From NCBI GenBank assembly GCA_020744425.1, contig JAGMUV010000004.1:1302001-1366000 (forward strand): 64,000 nucleotides of DNA, in the 5' to 3' direction. Source of the DNA: Dactylonectria macrodidyma. Its lineage: Eukaryota; Ascomycota; Sordariomycetes; Hypocreales; Nectriaceae. Positions 41,284-52,628 of this stretch are shown here, one piece after another; the first letter of the stretch is position 1; every line of letters starts with the position of its first letter. Made by a program: the position numbers and the translations under genes. The notes beneath the pieces are model-generated. The model was not told the origin of the DNA. It worked only from the letters and a program-made list of their open reading frames with translations, and did no database searches.

Positions 41284-44200
41284 TCAGTTATTTTTAGCAG
41301 CTTTATAGTTATATAGACTTAGAAATGCTCTTAGTCTTTTAAAGTCTGTAGGGTTTAGACCTTTAGTAAAGAAGTCTGCTATATTATCCTTACTTCTTAT
41401 AAAATATAAGGTTATTTTCTCTTCTTTTATCTCATCTCTTATAAAGTGATAAGATATATCTATATGCTTTGATCTTTTATAATAAGAAGAGTTTTCAGCT
41501 AGTTGTTTAGCTGCCTCATTATCTGTTAAAATAGGAGGTATAGATCTATTATAAGAAAGAGATAAATTCTCATTTATGTATTTATAGAGACTATTAAGAG
41601 ATAGACTCTCTTTAGCTGTTTCTTTTAAAGCCATATATTCAGCTTCACAAGTGCTTAAAGCAACACTTTTCTGCTTAGTTGTATTCCAACTTATGAGGTT
41701 ATTATATAAGAAGAAGCTATATCCACTTATAGACTTTCTATCAGTTATATCAGAGGCCCAATCAGCGTCTGAATAGCCTCTTATTATATTATGTAATGAG
41801 TTAGGTTGTATATTGCAGTTATAGTATAAACCCAAGTCTTTATAGTTATTTAAATACTTCCAGATTAAGTCTAGAGCTTTAAAGTGAGAGTTATCAGGTT
41901 TAGACATAAACCTTGAGACATTATTAACAGCATAAGCTATATCAGGTCTAGTCTTTATAGAGGGATATAAGAGAGAACCAACTTCTCTTTGATATTGTAA
42001 TATATCTTTATTAGAAGGAGTTATAGTTGCTTTTTGCAGCTTGTTTCCAGCTATAGAAGGAACTTCAGAGGTTCCTATGTCTTGTTTATTATATTCTATT
42101 ATTTTAGAATTTATATATTTTATTTGGTTTATATATAGGCCTTTATTCTCTCGGTCTATAGTTATATTCATTCCTAAGAATTCTTTTATCTCTCCTAAAG
42201 ACTGCATTTTAATATCTTCAGATAAGAGATTTATAACTTTATATATATCAGCTTCATTTGGACCAATGAAAATCTGATCGTCCACGTGGCATATTATAGC
42301 TATTTTATAAAGGTTATTTATAAATACCCCTTCATCATAAGGCATAGGTTTAAAGCCTAGCTTATTTAAATGCATAGAGAGAAAGTTATACCAAAGTCTA
42401 GGACTTTGTTTTAAACCATATAGAGCTTTATTTAGTTTCAAAACTAAGTCTCTTTTATTTTCTTTATATTCTTTATATAACTCTTTAGTTATAGTAGTTC
42501 TTAAAGACTCTAGGATATAGTCTTTAAATCCTAGAGGAGGTATAGTATATATATCCTCATCTATTTCAGAGTGAACAAAGGCGTTTTTAACGTCATATTG
42601 TATTATTTTATAGTTATTTGCAACTGCTATTATTAATAATAGCTTTATAGTCTCAGGTCTTGTAGTAGTTGCAAAAGTCTCTGTATAGTCAAGGCCATGT
42701 ATTTGGTTATAACCTTGAACTACCCATCTAGACTTATATTTTATAATAGAGTTATCAGAGTTTGTTTTTATCTTATAAACCCAGCGGCCTTTTATAAGGG
42801 TTCTATTATTAGGAAGGTCTGTTATAGACCAAACCTTCTGAGCTAGTAATTCTTTTACTTCTATCTTCATAGAAGGTATCCACTTATCTTTATCTATACC
42901 TTCTATAGCCTTATTATAGTTAGAAGGTTCTATATAACTTTCAGTTATATTATATATAGAAGGGAATTCCTGAAAGTCTTTATAATATTCTATAGGTTTC
43001 TTAGGAATATTAACAACTAACTTAGTTGTTATATCAAGCTCAGACTCTGTTAAAGAGTTATCTATATTATTCTCTGTTATAGAGTTATTATTTACTTCTT
43101 CTTTATTTATAGTGGAATGATTATTAAAGAAGGTATTTTCATGGATGATAACATCTCTAGAAATTATTATCTTGCGTTTTTTATAGTCCCAGATTTTATA
43201 GCTATTATCTGAGTAGCCTATTATAACGCCTTTATAAGCTTTAGTATCTAGTTTATTACTAGGAAGCTTATTTTTATAGTATATAATAGATCCAAAAGTC
43301 TTTATAGAATCTATTTCTTCTAAAGTAAGAAGTTTATTATCCTTAAGTTCTAAAGGACATAAGAACCCTATAGAAGAATGAGGAGTTCTGTTATATATAT
43401 ATTCTATAGCTTCTAAAGCTTCAGACCAAAGAAACTTAGGTATATTAGAAGTGAAAATTATCACTCTTATATTATTCAGAATAGTCCTATTTATTCTTTC
43501 AGCAGAACCATTAGGTTCTTTAGTATAAGGAGGAGAAAAGTTATAATATATTCCCTTCTTTTTACAGTAAGGGGCTAGGCTATGCCTATATTCCTTAGCA
43601 TTATCAGAAAAAACTTCTTTTATAGTTATCTTTTCCTTATTATTTTCAACTTCAGCTTTGAATTCTTTGAATTTCTCTAAAGCTTCACTTTTATTTCTTA
43701 TAGCATAGGTTTTAAGAAACTTAGTGCCTTTATCAAGGAAAGTTATAATATATCTATGTTTATAATATGATATAGGTGTTATAGGACCACATATATCTGT
43801 AACTACCTTATCTAGGAAGTTATATTGAGTCTTATTTATAACTCTTTTTATCTTATTAGTTGCCTTAGCTCTTATACAGTTTTCACACTGAATTATTTGA
43901 GTTATTTGGTCTTGAGGTATTTGGAACTGAATATTATCTTCAGGGTATTTTCCTTTATATAGCCTTAGAAGATATCTTCTTAAAGTCTTAAGGTTTAAAT
44001 GGGCTAACCTTAGATGCCATTTATATATATCTATAACTATAGTCTTAGCTATAGTTTTATTTTCTCTAGTTAAAGAGATATTATTTAAAGGAAGAGTAGT
44101 ATAATATATTTCCTTATTAGTTATTATCTTTAAAGAAAAGATATATAAACCATTTTTTTTAAGACCTTTAGCTATTAGCTCAGTCTTTTTAAAGAGATAT

Positions 44201-45525
44201 ACATTATTATAGTTAATAAATGTAGATATATCCTTTTGAAAGGATGAATGACTTATTAAGTTGACTCCTAATTCAGGAATATAGTAACAGTTTCTTAATA
44301 TATAGGTTTTATTATTATTTGAAAAGTGGAATTTTATATCACCACAGCCTTTAACAACTAGTGAAGATGCTTGGCCCCAAGAAACAGTTTTATTTATAGT
44401 ATAATAGCTTATAAATAAGCTTCGATTACATACAATATGCTTAGTAGCACCTGTATCATATATAAAGTCAATTATATCTCTTATAAGTTGAAGAGAGGGA
44501 TTTACCTTCTTATATCTTCTTGAAATTTCAAGAATTCGAGGTATCTCTCTTATTATTGGTCCTAAAGATAGGTTATTATAGTTATGTTTATAGTTATTAT
44601 TAGGGTTATTTACCCAATCAACCTTATCTAAAGCTTGAGCAATAGTAGGAGGGATTTCAAGATCCATTAGGTCTTCAGACTCAGAATCAGATTCTGAGAC
44701 TTCTGCAACTTTAGAAATAGCCTTCTTATTGGCTAGAGAGACTAGGAGTTGTTCCTGTTTCTCTTCTCTTTCTTCTCTCTTCTTATTAGGTAAGGTAACC
44801 CTTTTAGAAGTAGACTTAGAGATTCTGAAGTTGGTAAAGCCTTTAGGGGCTTTATTAGGATGTAGAAAGTAACAATCCTTATCTGTATGCCCAGAGAGCT
44901 TACAGTGAGAGCATTTTAAGGCTCTCTTATTCTTCTTCCAAGGTTTCTTAGACTTAGTAAAGCTAATTACCTCTTTAGAAGTCTCAAGTCTTCTAGACTC
45001 ATCCAATAAGGAAGAGGAAAGAGATTCAAGATTATATGCCTTAGAATTGCTTCTTAAGGCTTGGATGATAGAGGTAGTGTAGTTACTATACTCTTCTCCA
45101 AGGTTATGAAGTAGAAAGGCAATAACAAAAGGCTCTGGAAGAGAGATTTCTCTAGCAGCCAACTCATCAGTAAGCTCTTTCAACTTATTGAGATATCCTT
45201 CCATTGGAAGACTCAAATAGCTTCCTTCTAATAACTCTCTTAGTATGAGAAAGTCACTAGTAAAACCAGAAGAGTTATAGAGGTTCTTTAAGGAATCCCA
45301 GGCTTGTTTAGCAGAGGTTACCTGCTTAACTTGCAAGAGAGGTCCATCCTCCAATAGGAGTCGAATTTCTGCTAGTGCATCTGCACTTTTAGCATAGTCT
45401 TCTTCAACTATTCCTTTAACTAGCTTTTGCTTAGTTAAGTATGCCTCTGTTCTAAGAGACCAAACAATGTAGTTTTCACTACCTTTTAGTTTAGGTATAG
45501 AAAAGGATTTTTCCCCAGACCCCAT
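41284..45525 (-). CDS. Copia Gag-Pol polyprotein
   Basis: Single 1,413-residue polyprotein carrying all retrotransposon functions, in the Ty1/copia order with integrase before RT. It starts MGSGEKSFSIPKL with a UBN2/DUF4219-type gag. The zinc knuckle CSHCKLSGHTDKDC is at 205-218. The protease has DTGATKH with D357. A GAG-pre-integrase motif WHLRLAHLN follows, then the integrase core (TDICGP, VFSDNAKEY, NGSAERINR). RT has KGRWVYKIK, YDVKNAFVHSEID, ALYGLKQSPRLW and the catalytic HVDD at 1,080-1,083. RNase H has YSDADWASD and STCEAEYMAL. Every catalytic motif is intact. There is no frameshift between gag and pol, so Gag must be made by processing or another route. Codons are strongly A/T-ending, unlike both gypsy elements. 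Confidence 0.95.
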   Translation of the reverse strand: MGSGEKSFSIPKLKGSENYIVWSLRTEAYLTKQKLVKGIVEEDYAKSADALAEIRLLLEDGPLLQVKQVTSAKQAWDSLKNLYNSSGFTSDFLILRELLEGSYLSLPMEGYLNKLKELTDELAAREISLPEPFVIAFLLHNLGEEYSNYTTSIIQALRSNSKAYNLESLSSSLLDESRRLETSKEVISFTKSKKPWKKNKRALKCSHCKLSGHTDKDCYFLHPNKAPKGFTNFRISKSTSKRVTLPNKKREEREEKQEQLLVSLANKKAISKVAEVSESDSESEDLMDLEIPPTIAQALDKVDWVNNPNNNYKHNYNNLSLGPIIREIPRILEISRRYKKVNPSLQLIRDIIDFIYDTGATKHIVCNRSLFISYYTINKTVSWGQASSLVVKGCGDIKFHFSNNNKTYILRNCYYIPELGVNLISHSSFQKDISTFINYNNVYLFKKTELIAKGLKKNGLYIFSLKIITNKEIYYTTLPLNNISLTRENKTIAKTIVIDIYKWHLRLAHLNLKTLRRYLLRLYKGKYPEDNIQFQIPQDQITQIIQCENCIRAKATNKIKRVINKTQYNFLDKVVTDICGPITPISYYKHRYIITFLDKGTKFLKTYAIRNKSEALEKFKEFKAEVENNKEKITIKEVFSDNAKEYRHSLAPYCKKKGIYYNFSPPYTKEPNGSAERINRTILNNIRVIIFTSNIPKFLWSEALEAIEYIYNRTPHSSIGFLCPLELKDNKLLTLEEIDSIKTFGSIIYYKNKLPSNKLDTKAYKGVIIGYSDNSYKIWDYKKRKIIISRDVIIHENTFFNNHSTINKEEVNNNSITENNIDNSLTESELDITTKLVVNIPKKPIEYYKDFQEFPSIYNITESYIEPSNYNKAIEGIDKDKWIPSMKIEVKELLAQKVWSITDLPNNRTLIKGRWVYKIKTNSDNSIIKYKSRWVVQGYNQIHGLDYTETFATTTRPETIKLLLIIAVANNYKIIQYDVKNAFVHSEIDEDIYTIPPLGFKDYILESLRTTITKELYKEYKENKRDLVLKLNKALYGLKQSPRLWYNFLSMHLNKLGFKPMPYDEGVFINNLYKIAIICHVDDQIFIGPNEADIYKVINLLSEDIKMQSLGEIKEFLGMNITIDRENKGLYINQIKYINSKIIEYNKQDIGTSEVPSIAGNKLQKATITPSNKDILQYQREVGSLLYPSIKTRPDIAYAVNNVSRFMSKPDNSHFKALDLIWKYLNNYKDLGLYYNCNIQPNSLHNIIRGYSDADWASDITDRKSISGYSFFLYNNLISWNTTKQKSVALSTCEAEYMALKETAKESLSLNSLYKYINENLSLSYNRSIPPILTDNEAAKQLAENSSYYKRSKHIDISYHFIRDEIKEEKITLYFIRSKDNIADFFTKGLNPTDFKRLRAFLSLYNYKAAKNN

Positions 45526-45685
45526 TATAAAGTCAGAAACTCATAGAGTCTTTAAGAGAAAGAAGTTCTTAAAGTCTAAAAGACTTAGAAGAGCTTTATA
45601 GACTTAGAAAAGTCAGAACCTATAAAATAGGTTATTTCTGATAGTCAGAATGACCAATCAGAAGATATACCCAGGTGCGAAACCC

Positions 45686-45697
45686 GGGCTCATAACC
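45686..45697 (-). promoter_or_regulatory. Copia primer-binding site for the anticodon arm of tRNA-iMet
   Basis: GGTTATGAGCCC, read on minus directly after the 5' LTR, is the complement of GGGCTCATAACC. That is the anticodon stem-loop (CAT anticodon) of fungal initiator tRNA-Met. Drosophila copia and yeast Ty5 prime with such a half-tRNA. Confidence 0.75.
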
Positions 45698-46244
45698 TGT
45701 AAAGGCTATAGCAGTGGAAGGAGTGGAAGGAGTGGAAGGTTATTAGTGGAACTCGGCGATTGTGAGTCAAGGAATTGACCAATCAGAAAAGGGATTGAAG
45801 ATTCAGAAAGAGCAGGAAAAGACGATTAGAAAGGTAGTCGGTTTGATGTGATTGGTTGAGAAATGCATGTATTGATGATGATAATCATTCTGGACTGGCT
45901 AGAGAAAAGCCCCAGCTTTATAGAGAGATTGCTGTCCAGTCACATGTCCAATCTAACAGGGGATTTGGACAATTTGTCATAGTAAAACCGGGTAAGACGT
46001 GTCCCGAGTTTTAGGACTGTTGGACGTATGTCTGATGCTTGAACTCTAACCTTATTAAAGGTTCTTATTATAGATATCCTTTGTAGTTATAGTATAAGGA
46101 AGGTAGGCTTTCTGAGGCATAATATATACCATTATAAAGCTAAAAATCAGGAGATTTTGAATATGTTATTTATAGTCTTATCTGATAAGAGCTAAAGGAG
46201 ATATTTCCTTATCAGTTATATATTTTATATATAAGGACTTTACA
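45698..46244 (-). repeat. Copia 5' LTR (right copy)
   Basis: Identical to the left LTR. The right flank is TATAC in RIP-mutated DNA. Confidence 0.93.
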
Positions 46245-47187
46245 TATACTAACGCTCTAGTCCTATTCTAGTCATAGCTAAAAGGGTTTATAACCAGATC
46301 CCTAAGACTATTATTAATACTTATAAGTAGTATAGTATAGTTATTATAAATAGCTATTTATAATAAACTCTCCCTAACTCTTCTATAAGTAGTATAGTAA
46401 GGACTCCTTCTTATATATAGGTACAAGCATTAGCCTTAGAGCTGCTAATAATAGTAAAGCTAAATAGCTAATACCTGCCCGAAATCACAACTGCCAGACT
46501 GAACCAGCTATTTTAATTAGCTTTAAAAGTAAGTAAGAAGAAGCTTACTATTCAATCCACTACTAAAAGTAATAATAATAGTATTTTATTACTTCTTATA
46601 TATATACTGTCTATTAGTAACTAATCTATATAAAATATATACTTACTAAAGAGCTATAAATCCGCCTCTTCTAGCTCTTCTTATAAAGGACTATAGCAAG
46701 CCCCTAATACTTATATTCATAAGGCAGAGCTAGTTATAGTATCTAATAAGATGATTATATAAAGTAGGAACTTCTATACTGACCTAAAGATAGAAGAAGG
46801 AGCCTGAAAAATAATAGTTACTATAGATATAATAGAGTTATTACGGATTCCTAACCAAATTATATAATATCTACTAGTCTTAAGTATATATACTAAGTAT
46901 ATTCTTAAGGGATTAGTTATATTAGACTAATAAGAGGCTATTATTAATACTGCTTATAAATAAGTCTTCTAGCTACTATTACTTAAAATAAGTTAGGAAG
47001 AGCGTTATTACTAGTAAGAAGGCAAATGTAAAGAATAAAGGAGTATAAAGTGAGGAAAGTATCTAATTAGACACTTCTAGTTATAGAGGAGGTAGATTAA
47101 AATGCATAAAAGTAAAGTAGAAGGAGTTTATAGCCATAAGCCTAGAGCTGGCTAGGGATGGCAATCATCTCGTAAGGAGAGGTATAA
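46245..47187. other. RIP-mutated DNA, unassigned
   Basis: AT-rich and stop-filled. A few coding-like fragments on the plus strand near 46.7-47.0 kb cannot be identified. No gene. Confidence 0.45.
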
Positions 47188-47748
47188 TGCAATTATAGTA
47201 AGACAGGGGTTAGATAGGGTTATAAAGACTAGAGATTCAACTCTCTAGGTTTTAGGATTTTTCTAAGCATTTTTTTTAAAGAATATTATTATTACTAGCT
47301 TTAATAGCTAGAGAGGCAGGGAAGCCTCTTAGTTATAGAATTTAATAGTACTATTATTTTCTAGATTATATGACTATTAATTTCATTATGGATTTCCTGC
47401 CTTCTATTATACTTCTTTTAATTCTACTAAAATCGCCCTCTTCCTATAAACCCGACTGACTGCATCCGCAGTCTTCTACCTAAGCCAGGATCTACCGCTA
47501 TAACCTTCATCTTTTCAAGCTTTACTACCTTCCGCAACGGCGATCCAACTCGATAGAGTGTCTAATTAGACACTTTTCTAGCTATCTTAAAGAGACCGGC
47601 CTATCACCTTCACCTGCAGTAGTGCTAGAAGCAGCCGCTGCCGACCTCTGCTAGAAGCGGCAGGACAGCGATTGGCCCCAGCGGCCCCGGAAAGATAGCT
47701 AGCCATTTAGGTGTGGTTTCTTCCTCGTCCGCTAAGGTCGTTTCACTA
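47188..47748 (+). repeat. LTR-like repeat, family B, copy 1
   Basis: About 561 bp, starting TGCAATTATAGTAAGAC and ending near GTCGTTTCACTA. It is the inverse of the copies at 59,583-60,157 and 61,033-61,608 and the least RIP-mutated of the three. It keeps a GC-rich core (about 47,560-47,700) bounded by the inverted pair CTAGCTATCTT / AAGATAGCTAG. Sitting beside gag-like sequence in the other copies suggests it is an LTR. Confidence 0.6.
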
Positions 47749-50200
47749 GTCTTAGTATAACCAGTTTTCGCATTACTAGATTATAGCGGCTTAGTTATTA
47801 ATTAAAGTAGCTGTTTTCTAAATAGAGATAATATCTTTAGGGTATAGGAAGCTACTATTATTACCTTCATTTTTAACTAGTCCTTACTAGAGTTTAATAT
47901 CCTTATTTAAGAAGAAGAGACTATTCTCTCTTTTTATAACTATAAGCATTATATTTAGTATTAATCAGTTAGTTATAATAATAGGAAATTAAATATAGTT
48001 ATTAAATAGTATATAATAAGATAATATTATAGAAATTAAGAAGATAGAGCTTATATTATAAGTATAGCTATAAGAAAGCAGTAGCTTAGTAATATTATAA
48101 AGAGTTAAAAAAGAGAGGTTAGTTATATAGTTATAAGGTTATTATTTTAAAGTAAGCTATAGGCCCTGCTTTTATAATTATTATATATTTATTCTAAGTC
48201 TTTTAATATAAATTATACTAAACTCTCTAGTTATAAGAGATACTGTTCTTAGAGCTTTAGTACTTATATAATAAACACTTAGGCTTTTTAAGCCTAACCC
48301 TCTCTTTTTCTTCCTTTTTGTATTTCTTATAGCTTCCTTCTTTTTTTCTTCTTTTATTATTATTATTACTCTTATCTTTCTGTCTTTTCAGACTATTACT
48401 ATAATATTAACTTAGTTAACTTCTTTTTATAGTGCTTTTAATAAGGATAAGCTTACTATTCTTTAGAACATCCTTCTTTAATACCTTTTTAATATATATA
48501 GCCTAGCTAAATATAATATAAATATTAATGCTTTTAATCTATAGTTCATTACCTATTAGTATAATTATAATACTCTCTTTCTCTAAGTGTTTTTTATTTT
48601 TAGGCTTTTAACCTTAGATTAACTTATAAGTATTCTTATTTTCTAGCTTCTTTAGAATCCTTTATTTAATTAAACACTTTCTTAAATAATTACTAACTTC
48701 TGAGTCTAGTTCTATAGCTATCTTACTCTTAACTGCCTTAGTTAACCGCTTTATATTAAGGTTAAACTTACTCTTTTACTTAGAGTTAACTTATATAACT
48801 ATTTAACCTAGCTTTTTATTAAAATTAGATAATTTAAAGATTCAACTATTAAGGCTAGAGTCTAATTACTTTAGACTATATTAGCTTACTTAATATATAT
48901 TCTTACTAAGTAGTCTTATTTTATTAATTACTTTCTTATATTTCTTAATAAGGCTCCTTATTATATTAAAGCCTTACTTATAGCTCTTATTAGAAATATT
49001 AATCTAATTATGTATTATTACTGCCTTTCTAACTATTTTTCTTATATAATATACTTTTAAAACTATATTCTAACCCCTTTTTATACTTATATTTTATATC
49101 CTACTTTTATAAGTAATTAGTATACTAATTGCATTTAATATAACCATTCTAATTATAATTAAAAATAGCTAACTAGCTATATCTTAATTAATTACTATTA
49201 AAGTCCTTATAATTACTCTTTAAGTAATACTATAATTACTAAGTCTTATACCTCTAGCTTCTAGACTGTTAATATACTTAACTCTATATCTTACCTTTAA
49301 ATTATTACTAGCTACTTAGCTAAAGGAGGCTCTATAGTTAATTAAGCTACTATATACTAAATAGCTACTCAATCTGCTTAAGTTTTAAAAAATGGGTTCT
49401 GTCTATTTTAAACGCTATTTATAACGTTTTCTCTATTAGAGTCTCTTTATTTTTAATATTATTTTAGGTCTTTTTAAGAAGGATAGTATAGAAATCTAAT
49501 AGTTCTTTTACTTTATAGTATTTCTATTCGCTTTCTTACTCTTATTTTTATAATCGCTTCTAGACCTTACTATACTGCTTTATTCGCCTCTTTATATAGA
49601 AGCCTAGCTATCCTTAGTATACTTTCTATATCCTTAAGTATTTAATTAGATACTTCTCTAATTAATATACTTATTCTTTTAATCTTAAGGCATTTTAGGG
49701 ATTTATACTTTTATATCTATTTAGGGTCTTTTCTATAATTAAATAAGCTTATTTATCTACTCTTCTTAAGCCTTAGTTTATAAGTTCTATAGTTTCTCCT
49801 TTATTTACTAATAGTTAAATATTTTATTAAACACTTTCTTATTAGTTCTTACTTAAAAACCCTAATTAAATAGCTCTAAAATCTTATTATCTTTATTACT
49901 AGCTTACTATCCCTAGCCATTCTTAATAAACTGCTTAAGTTAATTACTATTATTTATCCTTAGGATTCTTATACTATCTAAAGTCTTAATAATATACATT
50001 TTCTTATTCTTAAAGGTTTTTTTAATCTTAAATAGTCCTAGCTATCTAGGCTTAAGTTTAGCTATAGTAAACATATTATTATAGTTTTAGATATTATATT
50101 ATAAGACTAAGTCTCCTTTCTTTAAGAGTGACTTATAGAGCTTAAAAGCATTCTTTTTAATAGCTTTTTAAGCATTATTATATCTATAAGCTGTAACTTT
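47749..50200. other. RIP-degraded repeat DNA
   Basis: AT-rich and stop-filled. Probably the 3' end of the minus-strand gypsy relic, but no motif survives well enough to place. Confidence 0.4.
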
Positions 50201-52383
50201 CTCTCTAGCTTTTTTTATATCTTTTTATTATCTCTCTAAGATCCGGATCCTAGCTAGAATCACTTCTTCTATCGTTTTAACATTATTCTAGTCAATTAGT
50301 TACTAAGTAGGGACTTTAACTTTTATTAAAAGGATCGGTTCCTATTTATAAAGTAAGAAAAAGGGCGATCTCTTATAAGATCTTCAGACTATAGACCTAT
50401 TTACTAATAGTGCTTTCTTAACTAAATAGACCCATTTACTTAATATCTTAATCTTTTTAAAGTAATTAACTATAAAGATATAGCTAACTTTAATAATATT
50501 ATTAGCTTTTAAATTATAAGCTATAATTTTCACTATAGTAATACTAAGCTTATTTAAATCCTTTAAAATACTCTTCTGAATTTCTCTTTTATTATTAGTA
50601 ATAATTCTTAATAATATACTATAGTAATAAATAATTATTTTTATAAACTTCTTAATATAATAAGCTAATAAATATAGTATTACTATAACCTTAATCTATT
50701 TAATAAAGTTATATCTTACTTTTAATAAGAACTTTATTTTACTATTTAAAAGCAGATACTAGCTATTTATATAAATCTTTATTATTAAATACTAAGAGGC
50801 TATTAGTATTAACTCTTTAGTAGCTTATTATACTATATAAAATTAGTAAGTTAAATAAGTATTTATTATTTTCTTTAGATCCTATTTTATACTTTATTAA
50901 AAATAGTAATATCTAAGCAATTTTTAAGTAATTAATTATCTTTTATAACCTCCTTCTAAGTAATAGGATCTTATTAAACGCTTTTAAACCTTAGGAGAGT
51001 TAATAATAAATACTAGGTCTTCTCCTTCTTTTAGTCCTTTATACTAGATCTGACCTCTTTAAATAAAGTACTAAGTCACTTTCTTAACTAATTATTAATA
51101 GTCTTTAGTAGCTATTCTTTCTAATCTTTATAATATTATAAAGAATTTAGCTAATACTAGCTATTAATTAGTATAATTATCTTCTAAAAGCATCTCTTCT
51201 AGTCTAAATAGGATAGTATTAAAGTAAGTATTAATAAATTCTTTTACATTTCTCTTAGCTTCTTTATTCTATTAATCAGATTCGCTCTCTAGCTTTTTAA
51301 AAAGCCTATTAGCTATACTATTCTTTTTATTAAGAATATACTTAACTATAATATTAAATAATAGAATATAACTAATCCATTTTATTATTATTATAATAAG
51401 AATATTATCTGCTCTATTATTAATCTAATTAACTAAGATATAAGAATCAGTCTTTAAAATAAAAAGAACATTATATAAATACATTTATAAGTATTTAATA
51501 GCATAAAGCACCTCTTTATACTCTAGCTTAGTCGCATTATAGCACTTCTTAGTATTTATCTAAGAGCTAGATTCATAGTGTACTAAATAATACTTCCTCT
51601 TCTAGACTTATATAAGGATAGCACTCTAGTTAAAGATTAATAAGTCAGTTATTAAGATAATCAGCCTACTTTCTGCTAATAGATCTAATAAGATAAGTAT
51701 AAGAGCAGTTATAACTATAGATTTTAAAGAATCTATTGCCTTTTACTATTTCTTACTTTATTCTTAGAGTGTGTCTTTCTTTAGTAGTTAAGTTAGTAGT
51801 GAGGCTATCTACATATAGTGTAGGATCTAAATTCAATAGTAGTTAGAGATTCTTAAGAAGGCTCTGACTTACGTAAAGTCTTTATATAGTTTCTATTCTA
51901 GAATCTTTAAAGTCTTAGCTTTAGTAGGCTTCTGGCTGCTTATACTATAAATAAAGCCTACTATTTTTACAGTTTTCTAATAATAGCTGGACTTTTTTAT
52001 AAAGATTGTATAACTCATAAGCTCTATGTTTAATAAGACCTTATTTAGGTTAATTAGATGCTTAAAGACATAGTATTTAATACTAAGAAGGGATTCTTCT
52101 TTTCTATAATCAGTTTCTAGTCTTTTAATCCTTATATTATTAATAAAGGCTTAAGTAATATCTAGTAATAAGTTAAAGAGGATTCTTATTATTATTTATA
52201 AGAACTGGGCTATAGAGTTAGTAGCTTCTTAAGAGAGTTTATAAAGATAGAGCAGCCCTAAAGGGGTGTTAAAAGTAGTTAAATTATAGCTTTCCTTTAC
52301 TAGGATGATCTAATTATAGTTAGAGAAAAAATCTAATACTAAGAGCATTTAATACATTCTAAATTCTATAGAGAAATTATTAA
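50200..52383 (-). pseudogene. RIP-destroyed Ty3/gypsy pol relic (integrase to RT)
   Basis: Read on the minus strand through its stops, 50,640-50,290 matches a gypsy integrase core in motif order (GPENK-like region, the AYNLKANN segment where AYHPQANG is usual, then NRSIVWRSYKRSPFFLLY). Further upstream 52,380-51,850 is the RT core, with FINNIRIK where the catalytic DD stood. It is related to the plus-strand relic at 16.9-20.2 kb. The reading is cut at 52,383 by the Mutator-like element; its gag side lies beyond 55,258. Non-functional. Confidence 0.65.
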
Positions 52384-52427
52384 GAGTAGTGCTATTCGGG
52401 CTGTATGATATTGCTATCCGGGCTGTA
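52384..52427 (+). repeat. MULE left terminal inverted repeat
   Basis: 44 bp, starting GAGTAGTGCTATTCGGGC; exact inverse of 55,207-55,250. It contains two near-identical 15-mers, GCTATTCGGGCTGTA and GCTATCCGGGCTGTA, 22 bp apart, likely paired transposase contacts. Confidence 0.95.
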
Positions 52428-52628
52428 CCCAAAATACGCTTGCCTAAAGAGGGAAATTTATCACATGACTTCCAAAACGCTAGCCACATTAGGAAAGGCT
52501 TATAGTCACGTGATCACCCTCGCTTACAACACCCCGCGATATCGGATCGCAATTCCTAGGCCAACTTAGACCTTTTACTATCGCGTCGCCCCTCTGCTAT
52601 TCCACACAACCATTTCTCACGAGTCACA

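Larger units (their letters stand above)
40590..46244 (-). mobile_element. Intact Ty1/copia retrotransposon
   Basis: 5,655 bp with two 547-bp LTRs that I read as identical (TGTAAAGG...CTTTACA). A single uninterrupted Gag-Pol frame lies on the minus strand, with a half-tRNA-type primer site and a polypurine tract. The flanks do not show a target duplication (AGTAT on the left, TATAC on the right). The left-flank relic does not resume on the right, so the locus was rearranged after or during insertion. Composition is strongly AT-rich, yet no stop has been introduced. Confidence 0.93.
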
